A stretch of 64,000 nucleotides of DNA, from the NCBI RefSeq assembly GCF_001875665.1, contig NZ_MLAL01000017.1, positions 1-64,000 of the forward strand, read 5' to 3'. Each line of letters opens with the position of its first letter. Within the stretch, counting starts at the first letter, position 1. Positions 8,570-18,410 of the stretch are shown piece after piece. The stretch comes from Corynebacterium sp. NML130628 (GTDB lineage Bacteria; Actinomycetota; Actinomycetes; Mycobacteriales; Mycobacteriaceae). Both the position numbers and the translations under genes were made by a program. Under the pieces are notes generated by a model. That model was not told where the DNA came from, did not search any database, and saw only the letters and a list, made by a program, of their open reading frames with translations.

Positions 8570-10528
8570 GTGGCTCTGTACCGGAAATATCGTCCTGCAA
8601 CGTTTGGTGAGCTGGTTGGGCAAGACCAGGTGACTGTGCCGTTATCGAACGCTCTCGACAACGGGCGCATCAGCCATGCGTACCTGTTTTCAGGGCCGCG
8701 GGGGTGCGGCAAGACGTCCTCGGCGCGCATCCTGGCGCGTTCGTTGAACTGTGTTGAGGGGCCGACGTCCACTCCGTGCGGCAGGTGCGCGTCCTGTGTG
8801 TCGCTGGCGCCGGGTGGCAGCGGGAACCTGGACGTGATGGAGCTGGACGCCGCCTCCCACGGCGGTGTCGACGATATGCGTGAGCTGCGCGAACGCGCCA
8901 TGTTTGCGCCTGCGGAGTCCCGCTACCGCGTCTTCATCATCGACGAGGCGCACATGATTTCGCCCTCCGGCAACAACGCCTTGCTGAAGATTGTGGAGGA
9001 GCCACCAGAGCACCTCATCTTCATCTTTGCGACGACCGAGCCGGAGAAGATCCTCGGCACGATCCGCTCGCGTACCCACAACTACCCGTTCCGCCTGCTG
9101 ACTCCGCAGGCGATGCGCCACCTGCTGGAAAACATCGTGGCGGAGGAGGGCGCGCACGTCGACGAGAACGTGTACCCCCTGGTCATCCGCGCGGGCGGCG
9201 GTTCGCCGCGCGACACGCTGTCGGTGTTGGATCAGTTGTTGGCGGGCGCCGGCCCGGACGGCCTGACTTACGAGATGGCGTTGCCGCTGCTCGGGGTCAC
9301 GGATCTCTCACTTCTCGACGCCGCCGTCGACTCACTCGCGGCCAAGGACGCTGCGGCGATGTTCCACACCATCGATAAGGTGATTGAGTCTGGCCACGAG
9401 CCGCGCCGCTTCGCCCTCGACTTGCTGGACCGCCTGCGTGACCTGCTGCTCATCGTCACCGTGCCGGATGCCTTCGGCGAAGGGCTTGTCGACGCCCCCG
9501 TCGACCGCGCCGAAATCCTCCGCGCCCAGGCGCAGCAGTTCCACCCCTCGACGCTGGCCGCGCTCGCGACCGAGGTCAACGACCGCATCGCGGACCTTCG
9601 CGGCGCGACGTCCCCGCGCCTGCTGTTGGAAGTGATGATGGCGCACCTGCTCACGATGGGCGACCGCCCGGCGGCCCCCGCTGCTACACCGGCGCCGGCC
9701 GTCCAAGCTCAGCCGGCCCAGCCGCCTGCGCAGGCCCCGTCGCAGGGTGGGGGAGCCGCGGCCGCTGCGGCTGCGGCGGCCAGGATCGCGGAGCGCCGCA
9801 AGGCGCAGAGCGCGCCGAAACCTGCGCCTGCACCGAAACCCGAGCCCAAGCCGGTGCCGCAGCCACCGGCGGAACCCGCAACGCCGCCGAAGCCCGAGCC
9901 AACCCCAGCACCAGACCCAGCGCCAGCGCCCGCGGAAGATCTCCTCGAGCGCGTGCGACGTGACTGGATGAAGTTGCGCCAGGCCGTCGGTAAGCGCAAT
10001 CAGGTTGCCGAAATCATGCTTGCCGAGGCCAAACCACTCTCCCTCGACGACGAAGACGGCCAGCCCACGCTACTCATCGGGCACAACACGGGCGCGCTTG
10101 CGGAGCGACTCAACGCCGACAACAACAACGCAGACATCGTCGTAGTGTTCTCCGAAGCACTTGGCACCAAGGTTGCCGTGCGCTGCGTGGTGGGCACGGC
10201 AGGGGCGAAGGGGGCGTCGAAAAGTAAAGAAACCCCCGCGGCGCAGCAGCAGCCCACTGACTGGCGCGCGATAGCGAAAGCCGCCGGGCAACGCAGCGCG
10301 CAACAAGAACGCCGCGAACGCGAAGAAGTCCCACCACCGCCCGAACCAGTCCACGATGACGCCGGATGGGAACCGCCACCGCCGCCACCCGAGCCCTACA
10401 GCCAAGAGGACGAAGAACGCGACATGGTCAACCAAGCCGAGGCCGAATCAGCGTCCTTCGACCGCCGCGACGCCACCGAAGTCGCCATGGACCTGCTTGC
10501 CAGCGAACTTGGAGCCAAGCCCTTGTAA
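8570..10528 (+). CDS. dnaX: DNA polymerase III subunit gamma/tau
   Basis: 652 residues. AAA+ clamp-loader ATPase with Walker A FSGPRGCGKTSSARI at about residue 41, a zinc module (CVEGPTSTPCGRCASC), Walker B/DExH IIDEAHMIS, sensor 1 FIFATTEPEKI, and a Pro/Ala-rich linker at about residues 365-450. A C-terminal tau-like region follows. It loads the sliding clamp on DNA. The GTG start is leaderless. I saw no AAAAAAG-type slippery site, so a separate gamma product by frameshift is not indicated. The low-complexity linker with a nine-Ala run is typical of high-GC actinobacterial DnaX. Confidence 0.95.
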   Translation: MALYRKYRPATFGELVGQDQVTVPLSNALDNGRISHAYLFSGPRGCGKTSSARILARSLNCVEGPTSTPCGRCASCVSLAPGGSGNLDVMELDAASHGGVDDMRELRERAMFAPAESRYRVFIIDEAHMISPSGNNALLKIVEEPPEHLIFIFATTEPEKILGTIRSRTHNYPFRLLTPQAMRHLLENIVAEEGAHVDENVYPLVIRAGGGSPRDTLSVLDQLLAGAGPDGLTYEMALPLLGVTDLSLLDAAVDSLAAKDAAAMFHTIDKVIESGHEPRRFALDLLDRLRDLLLIVTVPDAFGEGLVDAPVDRAEILRAQAQQFHPSTLAALATEVNDRIADLRGATSPRLLLEVMMAHLLTMGDRPAAPAATPAPAVQAQPAQPPAQAPSQGGGAAAAAAAAARIAERRKAQSAPKPAPAPKPEPKPVPQPPAEPATPPKPEPTPAPDPAPAPAEDLLERVRRDWMKLRQAVGKRNQVAEIMLAEAKPLSLDDEDGQPTLLIGHNTGALAERLNADNNNADIVVVFSEALGTKVAVRCVVGTAGAKGASKSKETPAAQQQPTDWRAIAKAAGQRSAQQERREREEVPPPPEPVHDDAGWEPPPPPPEPYSQEDEERDMVNQAEAESASFDRRDATEVAMDLLASELGAKPL

Positions 10529-10553
10529 GCATTCAGGAACCACCGGGTACACT
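10523..10553 (+). promoter_or_regulatory. promoter of the ybaB-like gene
   Basis: -35 TTGTAA (overlapping the dnaX stop), 19-bp spacer, -10 TACACT at 10548-10553. The leader would be about 42 nt, with AAAGGG before the ATG. Confidence 0.5.
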
Positions 10554-10601
10554 GGTGAGCAAATTAGACAAAATCACTGACACGAAAGGGTGTTACGCAC
10601 C

Positions 10602-10979
10602 ATGACCCAGCCAAATATGCCTCAGGACATGCAGGAACTCATCCGCCAGGCAGCCGAGGTGCAGCAGGCGCTGCAGCAGGCACAGCAGGAGCTGCTCAGC
10701 ACCACCGTCACCGGCACCGCTGGCGGCGGCCTGGTCACCGTCGTCATGACCGGTGGCGCAGAGATCACCGACCTGCAGATCAAGCCGGAGGCTGTTGACG
10801 CCGACGACGTCGAGACGCTGCAGGACCTCATCCTCGCCGCATACCGCGACGCCCACAACAAGGCCGGCGAGCTGGCACAGGAGAAGATCGGCCCACTGAC
10901 CGGCGGCGCAATGCCACAGGAGGCTCCTGGTGGTCAGCAGCCTGCACCTGGTGAGATTCCGTTCGGCGGCATCATCTAA
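10602..10979 (+). CDS. YbaB/EbfC family nucleoid-associated protein
   Basis: 125 residues. Gln-rich N-terminal helix (MQELIRQAAEVQQALQQAQQ), then STTVTGTAGGGLVTVVMTGGAEITDLQIKPEAV, the beta-hairpin core of YbaB/EbfC proteins, then AYRDAHNKAGELAQEKIG. The family forms DNA-binding dimers and is typically encoded between dnaX and recR, as here. The ATG is chosen over the GTG four codons upstream because the AAAGGG ribosome-binding site abuts that GTG. The Gly/Pro-rich C-terminal tail is variable in the family. Confidence 0.92.
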   Translation: MTQPNMPQDMQELIRQAAEVQQALQQAQQELLSTTVTGTAGGGLVTVVMTGGAEITDLQIKPEAVDADDVETLQDLILAAYRDAHNKAGELAQEKIGPLTGGAMPQEAPGGQQPAPGEIPFGGII

Positions 10980-10992
10980 ACCCACCCGCTTG

Positions 10993-11019
10993 AACGCCTG
11001 GCACTTCGCCAGGCGTTTT
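10993..11019 (+). terminator. terminator after the ybaB-like gene
   Basis: AACGCCTGGC-ACTTC-GCCAGGCGTT, a perfect 10-bp stem followed by TTG, lies 14 nt after the stop. recR begins soon after, so read-through or a separate start must serve it. Confidence 0.75.
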
Positions 11020-11037
11020 GTGTTGTAAAGGACCCCC

Positions 11038-11664
11038 ATGTTCGAAGGACCGCTCCAAGACCTTATCGACGAGCTCTCGCGCCTCCCCGGCGTCGGACCC
11101 AAGTCTGCGCAACGGATCGCCTTCCACCTCCTCCAAACCGAGGCCGAAGATATCGACCGGCTCCGCGCCGCCCTCGCCGGCGTCCGCGACGGCGTGACGT
11201 TCTGTCGCATCTGCAACAACGTCTCCCGCGAAACGGTCTGCCGCATCTGCGCCGACTCCGGCCGCAAAAAAGACCTCATCTGCGTCGTCGAAGACGCCAA
11301 AGATATCCAGGTCATCGAGCGGACCGGTGAGTTCAACGGCCGCTACCACGTGCTCGGTGGGGCACTGGACCCACTTGCGAACGTGGGCCCCAAGGACCTC
11401 GCCGTCACGCCCCTGCTGAAGCGCATCGGCGGCGTCCTTCCCGACCTCGACGGCGACGACGCCCCCCAAATCACCGAAGTCATCCTCGCCACCGACCCCG
11501 ACACCGAAGGCGAAGCCACCGCCTCCTACCTGGCCCGCCTGCTCAAGGACTTCCCAGATCTGACCGTCTCCCGCCTGGCCTCCGGCATGCCGCTCGGCGG
11601 CGACCTCGAGTTCGTCGACGAGCTCACCCTCTCCCGCGCGCTCTCCGGGCGGCTCACGTTGTAG
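11038..11664 (+). CDS. recR: recombination mediator protein RecR
   Basis: 208 residues, the family's usual length. Helix-hairpin-helix ([20 protein letters not shown]) at about residues 11-30, four-cysteine zinc finger (CRICNN then CRICAD) at about residues 57-75, Toprim domain ([16 protein letters not shown]), and a C-terminal Walker B-like part ([22 protein letters not shown]). It acts with RecO/RecF in loading RecA at gaps. The ATG is preceded by AAAGGA. Classic dnaX-ybaB-recR linkage. Confidence 0.96.
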   Translation: MFEGPLQDLIDELSRLPGVGPKSAQRIAFHLLQTEAEDIDRLRAALAGVRDGVTFCRICNNVSRETVCRICADSGRKKDLICVVEDAKDIQVIERTGEFNGRYHVLGGALDPLANVGPKDLAVTPLLKRIGGVLPDLDGDDAPQITEVILATDPDTEGEATASYLARLLKDFPDLTVSRLASGMPLGGDLEFVDELTLSRALSGRLTL

Positions 11665-11675
11665 GAGGTGCTGTG

Positions 11676-11753
11676 CACCAAATTCCCTCACTGACCCTAG
11701 CAGGCGCTGAGGCGTTTCCCCAGGTCGCGAAAATCCAATGAGGGAATTTGGTG
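11676..11753 (-). repeat. class A palindromic element, copy 5
   Basis: 78 bp, the longest class A copy, reverse orientation (core GCGTTTCCCCAGGTCGCG). It lies 11 nt beyond the recR stop in the convergent recR/gatD gap. Confidence 0.85.
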
Positions 11754-11770
11754 TCACCCCAACCGGGCCG

Positions 11771-11849
11771 AGTGCCAAAGGACGCAACCGCTTATTTGCG
11801 ACCTGGGCTTTTCCCGAGTTCCTCGGAACGAATTGCGTCCTTTGGCACT
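11771..11849. repeat. class B palindromic element, copy 2
   Basis: 79 bp, ends AGTGCCAAAGGACGCAA / TTGCGTCCTTTGGCACT, perfectly complementary over 17 bp. The fifth and sixth positions read CC rather than AC on the left, matched by GG on the right. Core GCGACCTGGGCTTTTCC. Confidence 0.88.
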
Positions 11850-11873
11850 GGCTCCTAGAGCGCTAGCGGCAAC

Positions 11874-12593
11874 CTACCTGAGGCGCTCCTTGCGCAGCTG
11901 GTCCACCTCGGGCAACGCGAGTGGGGTGAGTTCCTGGGCGTGGATGCCGAGGGCGCGGGCGAGGAGGAGGTCGGCAAGTTCGGGGTTGCGGGCCAGGGCG
12001 GGGCCGTGCATGTAGGTGGCGATGACACTGCCCTGCACAACGCCCTCAACGCCAGCCCGAGAACCAGCACCCACGTTGTTGCCCACGCCGCGTTTCACCT
12101 GGCCGAGTGGGGAGGCGTCGGGGCCGAGGGTGGTGCCGCCCATGTGGTTTTCGAATCCGGTGAGGGGGGCGGAGAGGCCGTCGAGAAGTGGGTGGGATTG
12201 GACTTCCCCGATGGCGCGCTCCGACATGGGGGAGGTGCGGACGTCGAGGACGCCGATGCCGGCGACTTCCTCGCCGTGGGCGGTGAAGCTGTGGCCGAGG
12301 ACCTGCATGCCGGCGCAGACGGCGAAGACGGGGCGGCCGGCGTCGATGGCGCGCTGCAGGCCGGGGGATGCTTGCAGGCGGGAGGCCGCAATGATTTGGG
12401 CGGAGTCCTCGCCGCCGCCGAGGGTGTAGATGTCGCAGTCGGAGGGGATGTCCTCGGTGAGGGGGATGGGTCGGATGTGGGTGTCGATGCCTCGCATGCG
12501 AGCGCGTTGGCGCAGGACGAGTGCGTTGCCGTCGTCGCCGTAGGTGCCGAGTACGTCGGGCAGCAGCAGGCCGATGGTCAAAGTGTTAGTCAC
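11874..12593 (-). CDS. gatD: lipid II isoglutaminyl synthase, glutaminase subunit GatD
   Basis: 239 residues, class I glutamine amidotransferase of the CobB/CobQ-like type. Nucleophile Cys93 in VFAVCAGMQVLG and catalytic His196 in ATYMHGPAL are present. The N-terminus GLLLPDVLGTYGDDGNALVL is typical of GatD. It supplies ammonia to MurT for amidation of the D-Glu of lipid II, needed for peptidoglycan cross-linking. It overlaps the upstream murT by 8 bp, so the two are co-translated. Confidence 0.92.
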   Translation of the reverse strand: MTNTLTIGLLLPDVLGTYGDDGNALVLRQRARMRGIDTHIRPIPLTEDIPSDCDIYTLGGGEDSAQIIAASRLQASPGLQRAIDAGRPVFAVCAGMQVLGHSFTAHGEEVAGIGVLDVRTSPMSERAIGEVQSHPLLDGLSAPLTGFENHMGGTTLGPDASPLGQVKRGVGNNVGAGSRAGVEGVVQGSVIATYMHGPALARNPELADLLLARALGIHAQELTPLALPEVDQLRKERLR

Positions 12594-13845
12594 GGTCCAG
12601 CTCCTTGTGTAGGTCCTTTTTGAGGTCGCGGAAGGCGGTGTAGTTGGCCAGCACTTCGACGCGGCCGGGTGGGCAGGCGCGGATGGCGTCGACGCAGTTG
12701 TGGATCAGTTCGTGTTCGATGTCGGCGTAGAGCAGGCGCACGGCGAGGTCGGTGCCGCGTTCGCCGGCGGCTTTGACGGCGATGCCGTGGAAGTCTTCGA
12801 ACTTGACGTCCCAGAGCCAGGAGAGGTCTTCGCCGTCGGCGACTTGGCCGTTGACGGCGATGACGAGGCCGTCGGCGGTGCGGTCGACCATGGAGAGGGC
12901 CTCTTGCCAGCCTGCCGGGTTCTTGGCCAGCAGGAGGCGGACTTCGTGGTCGCCGAAGTGGATGGTGGAGTAGCGCCCGGCGACGTCTTGGACGTCGGCG
13001 ACGGCGGCGAGCGCGGAGGCGAGTGGTACACCGAAGACGTCGACGGCGCAGGCTACGGCCTGTGCGGCGTTGCCGCGGTTGGCCCGCCCGGGTAGCGCCA
13101 GGTCAAGCGTGACGACGCCCCCATCCGGGCAGCGCAGGCCGTCGTCGGTGACGGCGTAGGTGGGGGTAGGGCGTCGAAACTCGGAGCCATCGGGGAGGGG
13201 CTCGACGGCGTACCAGTCGTCCTCGGTGCGTACGACGTGGCCGCCGCTGCGGGGGTTGGTGACGGAGTCTCCGAGCCAGCCAGCGCCCGCGGAAACCCAG
13301 ATGACGTTGGGGTGGTCCCAGGCGACGGAGGTCATCAGCACGTCGTCGCAGTTAGCGATGACGGTGGCCTCCGGGTGGGCGTTGACGGCGCCGCGGAGGG
13401 CGCGCTCGATCTTGTTGATCTCGCCGACGCGGTCCAGCTGGTCGCGCGACAGGTTGAGCAGCACGAACGCCTTCGGCTGCAGCCGGTCGGCGACGTGGGG
13501 GACGTGCAGCTCGTCGACCTCGAGGGCGATCGTGGAGGCGTCCTTGCCCGCCATGAGCGCGGAGATGATGCCGGCGTCCATGTTGTCGCCGCCGTCGTTG
13601 GTGGCCACGGTCCTGGTGGAGCGCAGCGCCGCCACCAGCATCTTTGTGGTGGTGGACTTGCCGTTCGTGCCCGTCACCAGCACGGCCGGGCGCCCCTTGG
13701 ACAGGCCTGCCATGATGTTCGGGTCGATCGCGTTGGCAACGAGCCCGCCGATCATGCCGCCGGCGCCGCGGCCGGTGGCGCGCGACGCGAACGTGGCGGC
13801 CTTCGCGGCGGCCAGCGCAACAGAGGTACGCAGTTGTGAGAGCAT
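12586..13845 (-). CDS. murT: lipid II isoglutaminyl synthase, Mur ligase subunit MurT
   Basis: 419 residues. Mur ligase ATP site VLVTGTNGKSTTTKM with Lys63, central Mur ligase domain (LEVDELHVP, LNLSRDQLDRVGEI), C-terminal DUF1727 domain. Only one cysteine (RCPDGG) is present where MurT proteins of Firmicutes have a four-cysteine zinc ribbon, so that ribbon is missing. TAACGT at 13852-13857 ends 6 nt before the ATG, suggesting a leaderless start of the murT-gatD operon. It amidates D-iso-Glu in lipid II together with GatD. Confidence 0.93.
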   Translation of the reverse strand: MLSQLRTSVALAAAKAATFASRATGRGAGGMIGGLVANAIDPNIMAGLSKGRPAVLVTGTNGKSTTTKMLVAALRSTRTVATNDGGDNMDAGIISALMAGKDASTIALEVDELHVPHVADRLQPKAFVLLNLSRDQLDRVGEINKIERALRGAVNAHPEATVIANCDDVLMTSVAWDHPNVIWVSAGAGWLGDSVTNPRSGGHVVRTEDDWYAVEPLPDGSEFRRPTPTYAVTDDGLRCPDGGVVTLDLALPGRANRGNAAQAVACAVDVFGVPLASALAAVADVQDVAGRYSTIHFGDHEVRLLLAKNPAGWQEALSMVDRTADGLVIAVNGQVADGEDLSWLWDVKFEDFHGIAVKAAGERGTDLAVRLLYADIEHELIHNCVDAIRACPPGRVEVLANYTAFRDLKKDLHKELDRD

Positions 13846-13851
13846 GCCTCT

Positions 13852-13857
13852 ACGTTA
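13852..13857 (-). promoter_or_regulatory. -10 box of murT-gatD
   Basis: TAACGT on the minus strand, 6 nt before the murT ATG, consistent with a leaderless mRNA. The same AGAGG stretch could also act as a weak ribosome-binding site. Confidence 0.45.
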
Positions 13858-14847
13858 GTCGCGCGCTACGGCCTGGAGAAACTCCTGCGCGCTGAGCACC
13901 GGGATGTTTTTGCGGTGCGCGTGCATCGCTTTGCCACGCAGTTCTGCGCCGCGGGAGGGGGCGTCGGATACTACGAGGGATGCGGTGCGTGTGAGCTTTT
14001 CTTGGTAGTTCAGCCCGGCGTCGAGCGCGGCCTGGATGAGCTCGTCGGGGTCGACGGCGACATCGTCGGAGATGGAGATCTCCATGCCTGGCTTGAGGCC
14101 CGCACCCGTGTAGACGCCCGGATTATCGACGTCCCCTTCGCGCTTATGCGCATCCACCCGCAGCGCGGAGCGCTGCAGGCCGAAGCGGTCCGCCTTGAGG
14201 TCCTCCGGGTCAATGCTGGTCAGCGTGCCGTTTTCGCGCAGCTGCAGGTACACCGCGACGAGCTTCAGTGTGGCCGCCCGGGAGAGTTCCTCCTCGGGGA
14301 CGCTGGCGCGTTCGACGGTGGCGGTGGCCGGTTCGGAGAGCACGCCGACTTGGTTGGCCACGGCGTTGAGTCGCTCGTCGATGAGGATGTGGCCCTGGCG
14401 GCGCGCGCTGCCGAGGATGTCCACGATTGCTTCGGGGCGCGGGATGTGGCCGACGCGCTGGCGGCGCCGGTTGTGTTTGCGGGCGCGTTGGCGGTTGGCG
14501 CGGGCGGCGGCGTTCATGGCGCGGCGCGACTCGGAGACGAGGTACCCCCACTCCGTGGGGCTATCGAGCAGGATGAGGGTGCGGTCGTCGATAAGCTTGT
14601 TGAGTGTCTTGAGGTGCCGCGCGAACCGTGGCGCCTGAGCGAAGTCGCTCTTCTCCAGGTTGTGGAGGTGGCGCGGGCCGGCGTCTTTGACCGGGTTGAA
14701 TACGGCGTGGAAGTCCTCGCCGACCTCGCCGTTTTCGTCGAACGTGACCGCATCGAGGGTGAGCAAACGCCCCGTGGAGGGGTGGATGCTTGTCGAAAGG
14801 GCGCTTACCGCGATGAACGGAAAGAGCTCGTGGTCAGGTGTTGTCAT
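13855..14847 (-). CDS. DnaQ-like exonuclease-fold protein with C-terminal BRCT domain, catalytic residues lost
   Basis: 330 residues. The N-terminal half aligns with DEDDh exonucleases of the DnaQ epsilon type (HPSTGRLLTLDAVTFDENGEV, FNPVKDAGPRHLHNLEKSDF). The catalytic positions are replaced: Exo I D-x-E reads SALS, Exo II F-D reads E-W (SPTEWGYL), and the Exo III His-x4-Asp is absent (ASVPEEELSRAATL). A basic segment at about residues 118-136 and a BRCT-like C-terminus (LVVSDAPSRGAELRGKAMHAHRKNIPVLSAQEFLQ) follow. It is encoded between murT and leuA, the corynebacterial location of the gene annotated as a DNA polymerase III epsilon homologue. A nuclease role is doubtful; DNA or protein binding is more likely. 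The start has TACTAT 7 nt upstream. Confidence 0.8.
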   Translation of the reverse strand: MTTPDHELFPFIAVSALSTSIHPSTGRLLTLDAVTFDENGEVGEDFHAVFNPVKDAGPRHLHNLEKSDFAQAPRFARHLKTLNKLIDDRTLILLDSPTEWGYLVSESRRAMNAAARANRQRARKHNRRRQRVGHIPRPEAIVDILGSARRQGHILIDERLNAVANQVGVLSEPATATVERASVPEEELSRAATLKLVAVYLQLRENGTLTSIDPEDLKADRFGLQRSALRVDAHKREGDVDNPGVYTGAGLKPGMEISISDDVAVDPDELIQAALDAGLNYQEKLTRTASLVVSDAPSRGAELRGKAMHAHRKNIPVLSAQEFLQAVARD

Positions 14848-14854
14848 CACTTAG

Positions 14855-14860
14855 ATAGTA
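14855..14860 (-). promoter_or_regulatory. -10 box of the DnaQ-like gene
   Basis: TACTAT on the minus strand ends 7 nt before the ATG at 14847, consistent with a leaderless transcript. Confidence 0.5.
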
Positions 14861-14861
14861 G

Positions 14862-16271
14862 CTATGGCCACTGCACGCGGTGTAATGGGCCGCCGAGCGG
14901 CGTGTCCGACTGGATCTGGAGGCCGCCGAAATTGTACTCGTAGTCGGGCGCTGGTGCTGGCGCGGGCGCCGGGGCGGGCTGTTCCTGGGCCGGGGCCTGC
15001 TGAGCAGGTGCCTGTTGGACTGGCGCAGGGTTCTGCCACACCGGGGCAGGCTGCGCAGGTACCTGGTATGCCGGTTCCGGCTGGGCTGGGACAGGCACCG
15101 AAGCCGGCTCCGAGACAGGCGCGGGCTGGGGAGAACTCTCCGGGTGTGTTTCCGTGGTCGCCGGCTTCGCCTCGGAGGTGGAAGGCTCCGGCTTCTGCTC
15201 AGAGTTACTCGGGGAGTGCGCGGGCTCCGTCACGTACGTCGAGACAGTGTCCGGCGAACCGCTCCACTGTTCGCTGAACGCCAACGAGCCGAGTAGCGCG
15301 ATCAGCAACGCGCCGACAGCGGCGGCCACCCAGCGCATCGGGTGGATAGGATCGTCCTTCTTCGGCTGGACCTGCGTCGTATTCTTGTCCGCAGGTGCCT
15401 CCACGGCGGGGAACTCCTCCGAATCGGCCTCTGCCGCGGCGGACTTGGCTACCGCGTCAGCGGAGGTATCCAGCTCCTCTGGACGCACTACCGGGATGAC
15501 GGTGGTCGCCGACATCGATGAGGTGTCCGGGTGTCGAGGGTGGACCTGCACCGGCGGGATGGGGGAAAGCGGCGGCAGCTCGTCGGGGGCGAGTGGGCTG
15601 GCGGTTACGCTGAGCGAAGGCTTGCCGCCCAGCGGTGCCAGGTAGCCGTGGGCGACAGCCAGCAGGCCACGGTCCTGCAAGGAGCGCAGCGTCGGCAGCA
15701 ACGCAGTGGCGACGGGTCCCGCCAGCGTGCCGACGGCCCGATCCCCAATCGCGACCTGCACAGTATCTTCAGCAGCATCCTCCGCGGCGCTCAGTGTGAG
15801 TAGGTAATGCTTCCTGTCCAGCATCGAGACCTCCCGGGCCTCGTGTGCGTCCGGCAGGAGGGACACGTCGTAGGTGCGGGCGTCGTCGAGAAATACCCAC
15901 GGATCGGTCGGGGGCTGGTTGGTGGGGATACATAGGCCGGGGCGTGGCAGGCGGAGCACGGTCTGTAGGGAGCCGTCCGCAAGGCGGGTGGCGCGCACTG
16001 TGACCTGCGGAATCATTGACGCCTCTACGATCCAGGACAGCTCAGCGTACTCGCGGGCGTCCGACGCGCTCATGCTGCCGAGCACTGCATCCTGGAAGTG
16101 AATGTCGAACCCGCTGCTCTCGGCGCGCGGGATGAGCAGCGTTGCAAGGTCCGCAACATCCGTGTCGGCGGCATCGAGCAGTTCGATGATGTGATCCTGC
16201 GCCGCATCCTGCACCGGGATGTTGCGAACAGCACCAAGGCCGTGGTCTGGAACCACGTATGTCGTTGCCAT
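14862..16271 (-). CDS. single-pass membrane protein with Pro-rich extracytoplasmic tail
   Basis: 469 residues. An N-terminal soluble domain of about 230 residues (MATTYVVPDHGLGAVRN, LIPRAESSGFDIHFQDAVLGS) is followed by an acidic, Ala-rich linker. One membrane helix (VAAAVGALLIALLGSLAF) lies at about residues 320-340. The outer region of about 130 residues is almost entirely Pro/Ala/Gln/Glu (PAPVQQAPAQQAPAQ) and ends YEYNFGGLQIQSD. No signal peptide, so the N-terminal domain should be cytoplasmic and the Pro-rich part outside. I do not recognise the family. AGGG lies 7 nt before the ATG. It is on the same strand as leuA upstream, but a terminator separates them. Confidence 0.7.
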   Translation of the reverse strand: MATTYVVPDHGLGAVRNIPVQDAAQDHIIELLDAADTDVADLATLLIPRAESSGFDIHFQDAVLGSMSASDAREYAELSWIVEASMIPQVTVRATRLADGSLQTVLRLPRPGLCIPTNQPPTDPWVFLDDARTYDVSLLPDAHEAREVSMLDRKHYLLTLSAAEDAAEDTVQVAIGDRAVGTLAGPVATALLPTLRSLQDRGLLAVAHGYLAPLGGKPSLSVTASPLAPDELPPLSPIPPVQVHPRHPDTSSMSATTVIPVVRPEELDTSADAVAKSAAAEADSEEFPAVEAPADKNTTQVQPKKDDPIHPMRWVAAAVGALLIALLGSLAFSEQWSGSPDTVSTYVTEPAHSPSNSEQKPEPSTSEAKPATTETHPESSPQPAPVSEPASVPVPAQPEPAYQVPAQPAPVWQNPAPVQQAPAQQAPAQEQPAPAPAPAPAPDYEYNFGGLQIQSDTPLGGPLHRVQWP

Positions 16272-16325
16272 CTCGCCCTGCCTTACCCGCTGCTGCCTCG
16301 CCAGTAGAAAAATCTCCGAGCATTG

Positions 16326-16331
16326 AGTATA
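16326..16331 (-). promoter_or_regulatory. -10 box of the Pro-rich membrane protein gene
   Basis: TATACT on the minus strand gives a leader of about 50 nt before the ATG. No convincing -35 is seen at standard spacing. Confidence 0.45.
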
Positions 16332-16470
16332 AGGCGCACACCTGGGTCAACGCATGCCGCCCCACGTCGGCGTGCCGCACGTCGCGTTCGTACGCAGCGC
16401 GGATCCGTATTCGCTGAGAGGGGCGTAAGAGAAGCGAGCGCGCTTTATCACTCGCATCTCAGTCCGTCCG

Positions 16471-16498
16471 CCAGAAATACCCCCCGACGGGGGCGGTA

Positions 16499-16500
<2 letters not shown>
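16471..16500 (-). terminator. terminator of leuA
   Basis: On the minus strand AATACCGCCCCCG pairs with CGGGGGGTATT, followed by TCTGG. The stem starts within the leuA stop codon. The rest of the gap, 16272-16470, holds no gene that I can support. Confidence 0.7.
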
Positions 16501-18392
<1,892 letters not shown>

Positions 18393-18398
18393 AGCATA
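18393..18398 (-). promoter_or_regulatory. -10 box of the leuL-leuA transcript
   Basis: TATGCT on the minus strand, 7 nt before the leuL ATG. The -35 region would overlap the 3' end of the upstream permease gene. Confidence 0.55.
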
Positions 18399-18410
18399 CA
18401 CGTTATGCGA

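Noticed and set aside
8570-10528. Programmed frameshift in dnaX giving a gamma subunit
   Set aside because: No A-AAA-AAG-type slippery sequence was found around the end of the ATPase domain.
11771-11849. Class B hairpins as intrinsic terminators
   Set aside because: The arms are separated by a 45-nt interior and no U-tract follows. Separate good terminators exist next to many of them.
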